This document shows positions 10,141-19,599 of a DNA stretch of 64,000 nt, in pieces. This DNA is from Candidatus Limosilactobacillus faecipullorum (GTDB lineage: Bacteria > Bacillota > Bacilli > Lactobacillales > Lactobacillaceae), in contig DWYX01000059.1 of NCBI GenBank assembly GCA_019118465.1, forward strand, positions 1-64,000. Reading direction: 5' to 3'. Each line of letters starts with the position of its first letter. The first letter of the stretch is position 1. A program made the translations under genes and the position numbers. The notes under the pieces are model-generated. The model was not told the DNA's origin. It saw only the letters and a list, made by a program, of their open reading frames with translations, and did not search any database.

Positions 10141-10824
10141 TTGAAAACATTAGTCGTGATCGGCCATCCTAAATTAGCCGATTCAGAAACCCAACCCTTT
10201 TTAAAACAAGTTGGTAAAAACTGGGCAACTTTTCATGAACTTGAAGCACCATTTGATGTTACTACTGAACGGCAATTAATTTGGCAAGCCGAGCGGGTAA
10301 TATTGCAGTTTCCGTTTTATTGGTACAGTGTTCCAGCAATTATGAAGCAATGGCTAGATGAAGTTTTTGACGATGAATTGCTAGGTCCCCACCATGACCG
10401 GTTAACTAATAAAGAACTTGGGGTTGTAGTTAGCTTAGGAAGGCCAATTAGCGAGTTTCAAAGCGGCCAGAAACAGGCTTTTACAATTGATGAGTACCTC
10501 CGGCCATTACAAGGGCTGGCTTTAGCAACGAAGATGAAATGGCTCTCGCCGCTGGTAGTTAGTCAATTTGTTTACCAGAGCGATTTGGCTCAGCAACAAC
10601 TAGCGATTTCTTATCAACAATACTTAGACCTACCTCAGCCAATTCATTTCAAAGACCGGGTAGCTTGGTTAGCTGAGCGATTAGAAGCAATGCAAGCTAA
10701 CACCCAAGATGAAGTGGCTCGACAAGAATTGCAACAACTAGCGTCACTGCTGCTGATGAAACAGGACCAATTAGAGGACTTAAATGATAACTTACGATTG
10801 GTTCGGGAAACGGAAGGTTTTTGA
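10141..10824 (+). CDS. NAD(P)H dehydrogenase (quinone)/flavodoxin-fold oxidoreductase with C-terminal helical extension
   Basis: KTLVVIGHPKLADSETQPFLKQV...ILQFPFYWYSVPAIMKQWLDEVF. Confidence 0.82.
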   Translation: MKTLVVIGHPKLADSETQPFLKQVGKNWATFHELEAPFDVTTERQLIWQAERVILQFPFYWYSVPAIMKQWLDEVFDDELLGPHHDRLTNKELGVVVSLGRPISEFQSGQKQAFTIDEYLRPLQGLALATKMKWLSPLVVSQFVYQSDLAQQQLAISYQQYLDLPQPIHFKDRVAWLAERLEAMQANTQDEVARQELQQLASLLLMKQDQLEDLNDNLRLVRETEGF

Positions 10825-10826
10825 GA

Positions 10827-10997
10827 ATGGACGAGTGGACAGATAAAACTCTAAAAGACTTAGAGCAACGTTTGCCAAATTACCTTAATCAAGCAACTCT
10901 AGGTGAATTAAGGCGGCTGTTGGTGGAACAAACTAAAAGAATCGATCGGGCAGAAGGTGAGCTCGACGGTCGGGCGTGGAGTAAACAAAATTGGTAA
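10827..10997 (+). CDS. Small hypothetical protein (56 aa), not in the ORF track
   Basis: MDEWTDKTLKDLEQRLPNYLNQATLGELRRLLVEQTKRIDRAEGELDGRAWSKQNW*; ATG 2 nt after the upstream stop. Confidence 0.6.
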   Translation: MDEWTDKTLKDLEQRLPNYLNQATLGELRRLLVEQTKRIDRAEGELDGRAWSKQNW

Positions 10998-11158
10998 AAA
11001 GCGAACGATTGTTGTGCTCTGAAAGATAAAAGTCCCTTTATAATTGGTAATTAACGAAAAAATTTAAATAAAGTTCCAATTTTTCTTTACAAAGTTAAGC
11101 GAATATTATAAGATAGCTTCTGTAATTTTGTTCGTGAAAACGGAAAGGGAGAAAGATT

Positions 11159-12469
11159 GTGACTTGGCTTAATCGCTATTTTGAATTAGACAAACTTAGT
11201 ACAACCGTTAGGAGAGAAATTTTAGCGGGGATAACGACTTTCATTTCAATGTCGTATATTCTTTTTGTAAATCCGAACGTTCTTGGGGCAGCTAAGATGA
11301 ATGCTGGGGCGGTCTTTACAGCAACAGCTCTGGCAAGTGCTTTAGGGTGTTTTTTGATGGGCTTTTTGGCCCGTTATCCAATCGCAACGGCGCCAGCGCT
11401 CGGGATTAATGCCTTTTTCTCTTACTCAGTTGTCATTGGAATGGGAGTTAACTGGCAAACGGCCTTAGCGGGGGTATTTGTTGCCTCCTTGATCTTCCTT
11501 TTGATCACGGTTTTTAAGTTGCGGGAAATGATTATTAATGCCATTCCAAGTGATTTAAAGTATGCTATTTCGAGTGGGATTGGTTTGTTTATTGCTTTTC
11601 TGGGGCTTCACCAAGGGGGCTTGGTTGTTGCTAATAAGTCTACGGTGGTTGGCTTAGGTTCCTTTACGACGCCAACGACTTGGTTAACTATTTTTGGGTT
11701 GATTATTACGGCAATTTTAATGATCCGGAAGGTTCCGGGAGCGATCTTCATTGGGATGTTTTTAACCTCAATTTTGGGACTGGTGACTGGGCTAATTAAA
11801 ATGCCAGCGCACTTAGTTTCCGGAGCGCCAAGTCTGGCCCCAACATTTGGGGTTGCTGTTAAGCACGTCGGGGCAATTAGTACCCCTCAAATGTGGGTTG
11901 TGGTCTTAACCTTCCTATTAGTAACCTTCTTTGATACGGCGGGGACCTTGGTTGGACTTGCCCAACAAGCTGGTTTTATGAAGAACAACCAAATGCCACG
12001 GGTCGGCAAGGCTTTAATGTCAGATTCTACGGCGATGTTAGCTGGTTCATTACTCGGAACTTCACCAGTGGGAGCTTATGTTGAATCATCTGCTGGGATC
12101 GCAGTTGGTGGTCGTTCGGGATTAACCGCTATTGTGACCGGAGTTTGTTTCTTAATTGGAATGTTATTCTCGCCATTGTTAACGGTGGTAACGGACCAAG
12201 TAACAGCACCAGCTTTGATCATCGTTGGGGTTTTGATGGCTCAATCGCTTAAGTATGTTGATTGGGGACATTTGGAAGTTGCCATTCCTTCATTCTTAAT
12301 TGTTTTAGGAATGCCTTTAACCTACAGTATTTCAGATGGGATGGCGCTTGGGTTAATTACCTACCCAATTTGCATGATTGCAGCAAAGCGGGGGCGGGAA
12401 GTTCACCCGATTATGTATGGTCTCTTCTTTATCTTCATTATCTTTATGTGGGTATTGACGGTCGGCTAA
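11159..12469 (+). CDS. NCS2-family nucleobase permease (xanthine/guanine/hypoxanthine type)
   Basis: REILAGITTFISMSYILFVNP; DTAGTLVGLAQQAG; GTSPVGAYVESSAGIAVGGRSGLTA. Confidence 0.93.
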   Translation: MTWLNRYFELDKLSTTVRREILAGITTFISMSYILFVNPNVLGAAKMNAGAVFTATALASALGCFLMGFLARYPIATAPALGINAFFSYSVVIGMGVNWQTALAGVFVASLIFLLITVFKLREMIINAIPSDLKYAISSGIGLFIAFLGLHQGGLVVANKSTVVGLGSFTTPTTWLTIFGLIITAILMIRKVPGAIFIGMFLTSILGLVTGLIKMPAHLVSGAPSLAPTFGVAVKHVGAISTPQMWVVVLTFLLVTFFDTAGTLVGLAQQAGFMKNNQMPRVGKALMSDSTAMLAGSLLGTSPVGAYVESSAGIAVGGRSGLTAIVTGVCFLIGMLFSPLLTVVTDQVTAPALIIVGVLMAQSLKYVDWGHLEVAIPSFLIVLGMPLTYSISDGMALGLITYPICMIAAKRGREVHPIMYGLFFIFIIFMWVLTVG

Positions 12470-12485
12470 TTATTAATAAAGTTAG

Positions 12486-12526
12486 AAAGAGTGCAGTGAG
12501 CCGGAGGTTTGCGAGCACTCTTTTTT
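12486..12526 (+). terminator. Intrinsic terminator
   Basis: AAAGAGTGC...GCACTCTTTTTT. Confidence 0.75.
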
Positions 12527-12585
12527 AATTTTAGTGCTTCTTCGTTATAATAGAACTTAGACAAAAAATTAACGGAGGGATTGAA

Positions 12586-14481
12586 ATGGCAGTTAATTTA
12601 GAAGCTGTACGTCAAGATCTGTATGAAGCAGTAAATGGTGATTGGGTGGCCCAAGCCAAAATCCCAGCGGATAAACCGGCAACTGGGGGTTTTAATGATT
12701 TAGTTGATGAAATCGAAGAAACCTTAATGGCCGATTTAGACCAAATGGAAAAAGAAGCGCCTACGGATCCTAAGTTGGCGGAGGCCGTTAAACTCTATAC
12801 TTTGACAAAGGACTTTGACCGACGGGAAAAGGAAGGAACGGTTCCTTTGAAAGCTCGCTTAGCGGAACTTGAAAAACTACAAAGTTATCAAGATGTACAG
12901 GAACACCTTGTTAATTGGGCGCTTGAAGGTGATGCCTCACCAGTTAGTTTTGATGTTGATGCTGATATGAAAAACGCAACGGTTAATGCCTTATTTGCAG
13001 GAGCGCCAGGACTAATTTTGCCAGATAAGACTTACTATGCTAAGGATAATCCGCAAGGCCCACAACTCTTGGCTTTATGGAAACAAATGGTTTTAAAGTT
13101 GTTGGTAAAGCTTGATTACCAAGAGGCAAGTGCTAAAGACTTAATTGAAAAAGCGGTCGCCTTTGATGCTTTAATTGTTCCCCATGTTAAGAGTAGTGAA
13201 GAAGCAGCGGACTACAGTAAGATGTACAATCCCCAAAGCTTTGATGAATTTGTAGCCCATACGGATCAGCTCGATTTTAGCCAAGTAATTACAAGTTTAG
13301 TGGCAACTAAACCAAGTCAAATCATTGTGACTGAACCAGCCTATTACGAAGCCTTAAATGACATTTTAAAGGGTCACTTTACTGAATTTAAGGCTTGGCT
13401 TTTAGTTAACCGAGTAACGGGGGAAGCTGGACTCTTAAGTGATGACTTCCGGATCCTTGCCGGTGAATACGGTCGGGCGCTTTCTGGAAAGAAGGAAGCG
13501 CCAAACCAACAAAAGTATGCTTACCGCCTTATTAACGGAATGTTTAACCAAGTCGTCGGTGCCTACTATGCTCGCAAATATTTCGGTGCCGATGCTAAGG
13601 CTGACGTTGAACACATGGTTCGCCAAATGATTAGCGTTTACGAAGAACGGTTAAAGAAGAACGATTGGCTAAGCCCGGAGACTCGTGAAAAAGCCATTAC
13701 GAAGCTTGAACATTTAGGGGTTCAAGTGGGTTATCCAGATAAGATCCCAGCGGTTTACGATCATCTTAAGGTTGATCCAACTAAGTCTTTATTGGAAAAC
13801 CTCGTGATTATGAGTAGGATTGTCGCTCGCAATCAATTTGCTCACTTTGGTAAGCCGGTTGATCGGATGCGGTGGGAAATGAGTCCTGCAACGGTTAACG
13901 CTTATTTCCATCCTTTTAAGAACGTTATTGTTTTCCCGGCAGCTGTTCTTCAAGCGCCATTTTATAGTTTGAAACAAAGCAGTAGTCAAAATTATGGCGG
14001 AATTGGGGCGGTAATTGCTCATGAAATTTCGCATGCTTTTGACAACAATGGTTCCTTATTTGATGAATATGGGAATTTAAATAACTGGTGGACGAAAGAG
14101 GATGCGGCTCACTTTAAGGAATTGGCTCAAGCGATGATTGATGAGTTTGATGGGTTGCCGTTTGCCGGTCAGAAAGTAAATGGGAAGCTAACCGTTTCGG
14201 AAAACATTGCTGATGCTGGCGGCTTGAGTTGTGCTCTGAGTGCGGCTAAAAAAGAAGGTGATTTTGATGCACAAGCCTTCTTTATTAATTGGGCTCGGAT
14301 TTGGCGGACTAAGGCTCGGAAAGAGTACCAACAATTACTGCTCTCAATTGATGTTCATGCGCCTCAAAAATTACGGGCAAACGTCCAAGTTAAGAATTTA
14401 GCAGATTTCTATGAAGCTTTTAATATTCAATCAGATGATCCGATGTACTTGGCTCCAGAAAAACGGGTTACCATTTGGTGA
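12586..14481 (+). CDS. pepO: M13-family metallopeptidase PepO
   Basis: IGAVIAHEISHAFD zinc motif; ENIADAGGL. Confidence 0.93.
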   Translation: MAVNLEAVRQDLYEAVNGDWVAQAKIPADKPATGGFNDLVDEIEETLMADLDQMEKEAPTDPKLAEAVKLYTLTKDFDRREKEGTVPLKARLAELEKLQSYQDVQEHLVNWALEGDASPVSFDVDADMKNATVNALFAGAPGLILPDKTYYAKDNPQGPQLLALWKQMVLKLLVKLDYQEASAKDLIEKAVAFDALIVPHVKSSEEAADYSKMYNPQSFDEFVAHTDQLDFSQVITSLVATKPSQIIVTEPAYYEALNDILKGHFTEFKAWLLVNRVTGEAGLLSDDFRILAGEYGRALSGKKEAPNQQKYAYRLINGMFNQVVGAYYARKYFGADAKADVEHMVRQMISVYEERLKKNDWLSPETREKAITKLEHLGVQVGYPDKIPAVYDHLKVDPTKSLLENLVIMSRIVARNQFAHFGKPVDRMRWEMSPATVNAYFHPFKNVIVFPAAVLQAPFYSLKQSSSQNYGGIGAVIAHEISHAFDNNGSLFDEYGNLNNWWTKEDAAHFKELAQAMIDEFDGLPFAGQKVNGKLTVSENIADAGGLSCALSAAKKEGDFDAQAFFINWARIWRTKARKEYQQLLLSIDVHAPQKLRANVQVKNLADFYEAFNIQSDDPMYLAPEKRVTIW

Positions 14482-14993
14482 TCAAGATGGTTAAATTAAA
14501 AGTTAAACTTGGCGATATCACTAAGGAAAAAGTTGACGCTATCGTTAATGCGGCCAACACAACCTTGCTCGGTGGTGGTGGAGTTGATGGGGCAATTCAC
14601 CGGGCGGCTGGTCCAGCATTGAATGTTGCTTGCGCTCGTTTTCACGGTTGTTCAACTGGGGAGGCGCGAATTACTCCCGGTTTTGAATTGCCAGCTCGCT
14701 ATATTATTCATACGCCAGGGCCAATTTGGCAGGGTGGCAATCATGGGGAAGCAACCTTACTGGCTAATTCGTATCGGAATAGTTTGAAGTTAGCAATTGA
14801 AAATGATTGCCAAACGGTCGCTTTCCCTTCGATTAGCACGGGGGTCTATGCTTATCCCTTGGCTCAAGCAGCCCAAATTGCAGTGAAAACGATCCAAACT
14901 GTTTTAAAGCAACAGCCACAACTTGAAGTGACAATGGTTTGCTTTGATTCAAAAACCTATCAAGCTTACTTAGATGCGTTGAATGAAAAATAA
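14475..14993 (+). CDS. Macrodomain O-acetyl-ADP-ribose deacetylase (YmdB-like)
   Basis: VDAIVNAANTTLLGGGGVDGAIHRAAGPAL; FPSISTGVYAYP; probable start at internal ATG (MVKLKVKLGDIT). Confidence 0.9.
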   Translation: MVIKMVKLKVKLGDITKEKVDAIVNAANTTLLGGGGVDGAIHRAAGPALNVACARFHGCSTGEARITPGFELPARYIIHTPGPIWQGGNHGEATLLANSYRNSLKLAIENDCQTVAFPSISTGVYAYPLAQAAQIAVKTIQTVLKQQPQLEVTMVCFDSKTYQAYLDALNEK

Positions 14994-15042
14994 AAAAGCA
15001 GAGGATTCCAAGTTATGGAACTCCTCTGCCTTTGTTTCACAT
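14994..15042 (+). terminator. Intrinsic terminator
   Basis: AGCAGAGGATTCC...GGAACTCCTCTGCC. Confidence 0.7.
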
Positions 15043-15051
15043 GAAACATAA

Positions 15052-15801
15052 CTATTCTAAGCCAATTGATTTGGCATAGGCGCTTTCTTGGGTAGCTACC
15101 CGTTGCCGTTCTTTTTCGTTATACCATGGTGAAATGGTAAAGGCTAAAATATCATTAATTAGGTAAATGGAACTGTTAATTGCCATTGCAAGGGTTGCAG
15201 AACCTTGGCGGAATGAAACGAACCAAAGAACTAACTGGGCAAGGCCAGAAGCTAGCCACCAGAAGTATTGGTTGTTAAAGCGCAAGAAGCAGATCACACC
15301 AGCAGTTAAACTAATTGAGAAGCTAATCGCATCAATCCATGGTCGAGGGTCATCGGTAAAACGACCGATAAGACTTCCTGATACTAGATAAACCACAATG
15401 GTTGCGAGAATTGCAATTGTCCAACTTTTAGCAGTAAAATGGCGAATCTTAGCAGCCATGTTAACGTTCCAGTTAGCAGAAAGAAGAACCGGAATGTCTA
15501 AGGTAATAACATAGGCAAGTTGTTCAAGAATACTAAGGTAATTTTTAGCGTTTAAGCCCGCAATAATAAAGCAAATTGCTGATAGGATTCCAAGCCAGCC
15601 ATTAACGGACTTAGCAGCGTTAATGGCTAATACGCATAGAACCCCAAGGGTCGTACCAATAAAAGTGATTACGGTCACCCAAGTGATTGGGGCATTCACT
15701 AAGTTCATTAGTTGACAACCAAGGCTAAAGTAAAATAGATAATAGTTTTGCTTGGGCCAACCTTTTAATTGGTGGGTTAGGAAATTAATATAATTTGTCA
15801 C
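15052..15801 (-). CDS. pnuC: Nicotinamide mononucleotide/riboside transporter PnuC
   Basis: NFLTHQLKGWPKQNYYLFYFSL...NAAKSVNGWLGILSAICF; hydrophobic PnuC pattern. Confidence 0.85.
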   Translation of the reverse strand: MTNYINFLTHQLKGWPKQNYYLFYFSLGCQLMNLVNAPITWVTVITFIGTTLGVLCVLAINAAKSVNGWLGILSAICFIIAGLNAKNYLSILEQLAYVITLDIPVLLSANWNVNMAAKIRHFTAKSWTIAILATIVVYLVSGSLIGRFTDDPRPWIDAISFSISLTAGVICFLRFNNQYFWWLASGLAQLVLWFVSFRQGSATLAMAINSSIYLINDILAFTISPWYNEKERQRVATQESAYAKSIGLE

Positions 15802-15830
15802 TCGTCATCATCCTCTTTTCTCTTCTATAT

Positions 15831-15867
15831 CTTGTGTTTTGATTTGATAATACACAAGATTTTGTGT
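15831..15867 (-). promoter_or_regulatory. Putative NiaR-like operator upstream of pnuC
   Basis: Minus strand TAGACACAAAATCTTGTGTA plus a second CTTGTGT...ACACAAG half-site pair. Confidence 0.45.
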
Positions 15868-16013
15868 CTAAAAGACGACGAAAACTAGTATAACAGTTTG
15901 AATTTAGAAAACAAGAAGATTTGCATTGATTAATCTAGTGATATGTTATAATCACTGCTTACTTAGATTTAATGAAAACATTTTCTTTTAAAATCAAAAA
16001 GTTTTTCAGCCAA

Positions 16014-16499
16014 TTAATTTTCTTGGTTAGCTAATCGAATGTTAAGGATTTTAACTTGATAATTACCATCAGGAGCTGAAACGGTAACCGTTGCGCCTAC
16101 TTGCTGATGACTAAGGGCATTGCCGAGTGGTGAATCAAAAGCAAGTTTGTTAGTTTGAAGATCAGCTTCTTGGCGTCCAACTAATTGGTATTCGATTTGA
16201 CTATGATCGTCCAAAAATTCAATGGTTACGAAGCTACCGAGATCAACTTTACCGTCTTCTCTAGGAATGATAATTTGAGCGTATTTAAGCTGTTTATCAA
16301 GATAACGAAGCCGACTTTCCAAGTGACGTAAGTCCCGTTTAGCACTACTGTATTCTGTGTTTTCGGAAAGATCGCCTAAAGCGCGCGCGGCTTTCAAGCG
16401 AGCGATTAGGGTTGGTCGTTTTTGCTTTAGTTCTTCAATTTGGGTTTCAATCTCGTGATACCCAGTTGGAGTCATTTTTTGAAAATAAATTTCTGCCAT
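16014..16499 (-). CDS. greA: GreA-type transcription elongation factor
   Basis: MAEIYFQKMTPTGYHEIETQIEELKQKRP...ARALGDLSENTEYSSAKRD; start at 16499 is preferred over the longer ORF. Confidence 0.88.
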   Translation of the reverse strand: MAEIYFQKMTPTGYHEIETQIEELKQKRPTLIARLKAARALGDLSENTEYSSAKRDLRHLESRLRYLDKQLKYAQIIIPREDGKVDLGSFVTIEFLDDHSQIEYQLVGRQEADLQTNKLAFDSPLGNALSHQQVGATVTVSAPDGNYQVKILNIRLANQEN

Positions 16500-16575
16500 T
16501 CTTTTCCACCTCAATTTGTTTTCACCACAATTATGGTAAGATGGAAGGCGGAAAACAAGTGGAAGGGAGAAAATT

Positions 16576-16899
16576 ATGAGTGTCACAGTACCGGAGAATA
16601 TGGAAGAAGTTGCAATGAAGATTGCGCAACATCAAGTCCGTGGTGAACAGCTAACGGTTCAGAAAGTAATTGAAGATGCAGTAAAAGAAATTCTACAAGC
16701 CTTTATGGATGAAGCTTTGGAAGGCCATTATGATGACGTTAAACTTGAGGGCCAGACATTAGTGGTTTATGACTTCATGGGTAAGGAGGAAGGCCAGGTT
16801 ACGCCAGAAAAGGATTGGGTAACGGACTTTCAAGTAGATGCGGATGCAGTGATTGATCGCCTAGAGGAAGCTGTTGGAAAAATTGTGCGGGGACGATAA
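16576..16899 (+). CDS. Hypothetical protein (107 aa)
   Basis: ORF with ggaaggg RBS; no recognised domain. Confidence 0.6.
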   Translation: MSVTVPENMEEVAMKIAQHQVRGEQLTVQKVIEDAVKEILQAFMDEALEGHYDDVKLEGQTLVVYDFMGKEEGQVTPEKDWVTDFQVDADAVIDRLEEAVGKIVRGR

Positions 16900-16918
16900 A
16901 ATCAGTTCCTTTTGCTTG

Positions 16919-16947
16919 ACCTTTCTTAAGGCTTTCGTTAAAATTAA
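16919..16947 (+). promoter_or_regulatory. Sigma-A type promoter for the amino-acid ABC operon
   Basis: TTGACC - 17 nt - TAAAAT. Confidence 0.6.
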
Positions 16948-16992
16948 CTTATTATTTGTAAGTTTTTTAAATTTGAAGGAGGATTTTTCCCG

Positions 16993-17790
16993 ATGAAGAA
17001 ATGGATGAAACGCTTGGGAATTGCAGTTGCCGGGGTATTGATGGTAGTAGGCTTGGCAGCGTGTGGCAAACAAGCTAATTCCAGTCAACCACAATTGGTT
17101 AAAAAGGGAACCATCACTGTTGGGATGGAAGGAACGTATGCTCCTTACTCCTACCGGGAAAACGGAAAATTAACTGGGTTTGAAGTTGAATTAGCGCAAA
17201 AACTTGGTAAGAAGATGGGTTACAAGGTAAAGATTGTGCCAACCAAATGGGATTCATTAATTGCTGGGGTTGGTTCCAAGAAACTCGACATGGCAATTAA
17301 CGATATTGCAATGACTCCTGACCGGAAGAAAGCTTATCTTTTCTCTGATCCTTACATTTACTCAAAGTCTGCTTTGATTATGAAGAAGGATAATACTTCC
17401 ATTAAGTCGATTAGTGATATTAAAGACAAGAAAATTGCAGCTGGGACCGGAACGGCTAACGCTGACAATGTTAAGAAATTCAAAGGTCAAACGGTAGCAT
17501 CAAGTGACTTTTCAACTTCGATGAGCCTAATTCGGCAAGGCCGAGTTGAAGCGGCGTTGAACTCTAAAGAAGCCTTTCTTTACTACCAAAAGTCGACTGG
17601 TGCAAATGACTTGAAGTATGCTGAAGTACCAACCAACAAGATTCCTGAACAATCGATTGGGATTTTGATGGGTAAGAACAACAAGGGGCTTCAAAAGAAG
17701 GTTAACAAGGCTTTGGCTGAGTTGCGGAAAGATGGAACTTTGAAGCAATTATCTGAAAAGTACTTTGATGGCGACGTTACTGAAAAGTAG
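16993..17790 (+). CDS. Amino-acid ABC transporter substrate-binding lipoprotein
   Basis: Lipobox VGLAACG; GTITVGMEGTYAPYSYRENGKLTGFEVELAQKL. Confidence 0.93.
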   Translation: MKKWMKRLGIAVAGVLMVVGLAACGKQANSSQPQLVKKGTITVGMEGTYAPYSYRENGKLTGFEVELAQKLGKKMGYKVKIVPTKWDSLIAGVGSKKLDMAINDIAMTPDRKKAYLFSDPYIYSKSALIMKKDNTSIKSISDIKDKKIAAGTGTANADNVKKFKGQTVASSDFSTSMSLIRQGRVEAALNSKEAFLYYQKSTGANDLKYAEVPTNKIPEQSIGILMGKNNKGLQKKVNKALAELRKDGTLKQLSEKYFDGDVTEK

Positions 17791-17810
17791 TTTCGATAAG
17801 CGCTGAAATT

Positions 17811-17848
17811 GGGTCGTGGCAAAGGGTGACTTTTGTTGCGGCCCTTTT
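17811..17848 (+). terminator. Intra-operon hairpin/attenuator between binding protein and permease
   Basis: GGGTCGTGGCAAA / TTTGTTGCGGCCC (G.U tolerant) then TTTT. Confidence 0.55.
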
Positions 17849-17869
17849 GCAAATTAGAAAGGAATACCT

Positions 17870-18565
17870 ATGTGGGAAATTATTCGAAGTACCACCCCAG
17901 AAATTGTGTGGGCGGGAATTAAATATACCATTCCAATTGCGGTGATCTCATTTGCGATTGGGTTAGTGATTGCAGCGATTACAGCTTTAATTCGGATCTC
18001 AAAGCCACGAGGGAATGGTTTGGTAAAGGGCGTTTGGTACCTTGTTAAAGTAATTTTTTCTTTTTACGTTTGGCTTTTCCGGTCAACCCCGTTGTTAGTT
18101 CAATTATTCATTGTTTTCTTTGGGCTTCCAAATATTGGGATCCAATTTAATGCCTGGACGGCAGGAATTATTACCTTTTCCTTGAATACTGGGGCCTATG
18201 CTTCGGAAACGATTCGGGGGGCAATTAGTTCCCTGCCAAGTTCACAGTGGGAAGCGGCTTATTCATTAGGGATGACATATACTCAGGTGCTTTTTCTAAT
18301 CATCTTTCCGCAAGCGCTACGGGTAGCTTTACCGCCGCTTTCTAACTCATTTATTGGCCTGGTTAAGGATACTTCCTTGGCTAGTTCAATTACGATCTTG
18401 GAAATGTTCATGGTTAGTCAACAGATCGCGTCACATAACTACCAACCATTATTAATGTATTCAATTGTGGCGGCAGTTTATGCGGTTTTCTGTACAATCT
18501 TAACAATCCTACAACATCTACTAGAAAAACGAGCTAACCGTTACGAGGTTGCCGAGGGGGAATAA
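17870..18565 (+). CDS. Amino-acid ABC transporter permease
   Basis: FRSTPLLVQLFIVFFGLP; SSQWEAAYSLGMTYTQVLFLIIFPQALRVALPPLSN. Confidence 0.93.
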   Translation: MWEIIRSTTPEIVWAGIKYTIPIAVISFAIGLVIAAITALIRISKPRGNGLVKGVWYLVKVIFSFYVWLFRSTPLLVQLFIVFFGLPNIGIQFNAWTAGIITFSLNTGAYASETIRGAISSLPSSQWEAAYSLGMTYTQVLFLIIFPQALRVALPPLSNSFIGLVKDTSLASSITILEMFMVSQQIASHNYQPLLMYSIVAAVYAVFCTILTILQHLLEKRANRYEVAEGE

Positions 18566-18568
18566 GGA

Positions 18569-19303
18569 ATGATTAAGTTAACGAACGTTGATAAGCAATA
18601 CAAAGAACACCATGCTTTGGATAGTGTTACGGTTGAATTTCCTGAACACGAAACGACAGTTATTTTAGGACCGTCCGGAGCCGGGAAATCAACGTTATTA
18701 CGGGCAATTAATCTTTTGGAACGACCTCAAACGGGAACCATGACGATTGGGGATTTAACTGTTGATTTCAGTAAGAATCTAAGTAACCACGAAGTCTTGG
18801 CTTTGCGCCGGAAGACGGCAATGGTCTTTCAAAGCTGGAATCTTTTTCCACACTTAACGATTTTACGGAACATCACTGAAGGTCCGATTCACGTTTTAAA
18901 ACAAGACAAGGCGACTGCTGAAAAGCACGCCATGGAATTGCTTGAGCAAGTTGGTTTAGCCGATACGGCAAATCGGTATCCAAATCAACTTTCTGGAGGG
19001 CAACAACAACGGATTTCAATTTGTCGGGCATTAGCAATGAATCCTTACTATATCCTGTTTGATGAACCAACAAGTGCCTTAGACCCTGAGCTTGAAGCCC
19101 AAGTTCTCCGTGTGTTGCAAGACTTGGCAAAGAGCCAACACTCAATGATTGTTGTGACTCACAATATGGAATTTGCCCGGCGGGTGGCAGATAAGATCGT
19201 TTTTGTTGAAGAAGGACGAGTCGAATTTGCGGGGACGAGTGAAGCTTTCTTTAACCGGCCAACCGAACGGATTGCTACTTTCTTGGATGCAATGAAGTTT
19301 TGA
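18569..19303 (+). CDS. Amino-acid ABC transporter ATP-binding protein
   Basis: GPSGAGKSTLLRAINLLE; LSGGQQQRISICRALAMNPYYILFDEPTSALDPE. Confidence 0.95.
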   Translation: MIKLTNVDKQYKEHHALDSVTVEFPEHETTVILGPSGAGKSTLLRAINLLERPQTGTMTIGDLTVDFSKNLSNHEVLALRRKTAMVFQSWNLFPHLTILRNITEGPIHVLKQDKATAEKHAMELLEQVGLADTANRYPNQLSGGQQQRISICRALAMNPYYILFDEPTSALDPELEAQVLRVLQDLAKSQHSMIVVTHNMEFARRVADKIVFVEEGRVEFAGTSEAFFNRPTERIATFLDAMKF

Positions 19304-19311
19304 TTTTATAA

Positions 19312-19353
19312 AAAACTGAGTTATGAAGCTGCAAAGCAACATAACTCAGTTTT
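19312..19353. terminator. Intrinsic terminator
   Basis: AAAACTGAGTTATG...CATAACTCAGTTTT. Confidence 0.8.
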
Positions 19354-19358
19354 TTGTT

Positions 19359-19583
19359 TTAAAGTTTTCTTTGAACATCATAAGGCTTTGAGGCTTTATG
19401 GTCAGCGGGGAGAGCATCTTTAGTGTAAAAGATGGCGTACTCTTCGTCATTGGGTCCCTTGGCAATTACGAGGTCGTCAACATGTTTCTCTTTTTTGTAA
19501 ATTTGTCCTTTCCGGACCGCTTCATCATAGTCGTGAATATTGGCAATTGAATCGCCCGGATTAAAGAAAATACGGTTATCCAT
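19359..19583 (-). CDS. Hypothetical protein (74 aa)
   Basis: MDNRIFFNPGDSIANIHDYDEAVRKGQIYKKEKHVDDLV; start chosen at ATG after ggagtgatt. Confidence 0.6.
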   Translation of the reverse strand: MDNRIFFNPGDSIANIHDYDEAVRKGQIYKKEKHVDDLVIAKGPNDEEYAIFYTKDALPADHKASKPYDVQRKL

Positions 19584-19599
19584 CAAATCACTCCTTTCA

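Noticed and set aside
10995-11140. PurBox-like sites upstream of the NCS2 permease (AAAAGCGAACGAT, TTAAGCGAATATT, inverted GTTCG)
   Set aside because: Spacing and flanks do not match the usual paired PurBox; no purine riboswitch core seen
15930-15980. TGTTATAAT and GTGAT/ATCAC dyad between pnuC and greA as a plus-strand sRNA promoter
   Set aside because: No convincing -35 at proper spacing and no downstream terminator on that strand
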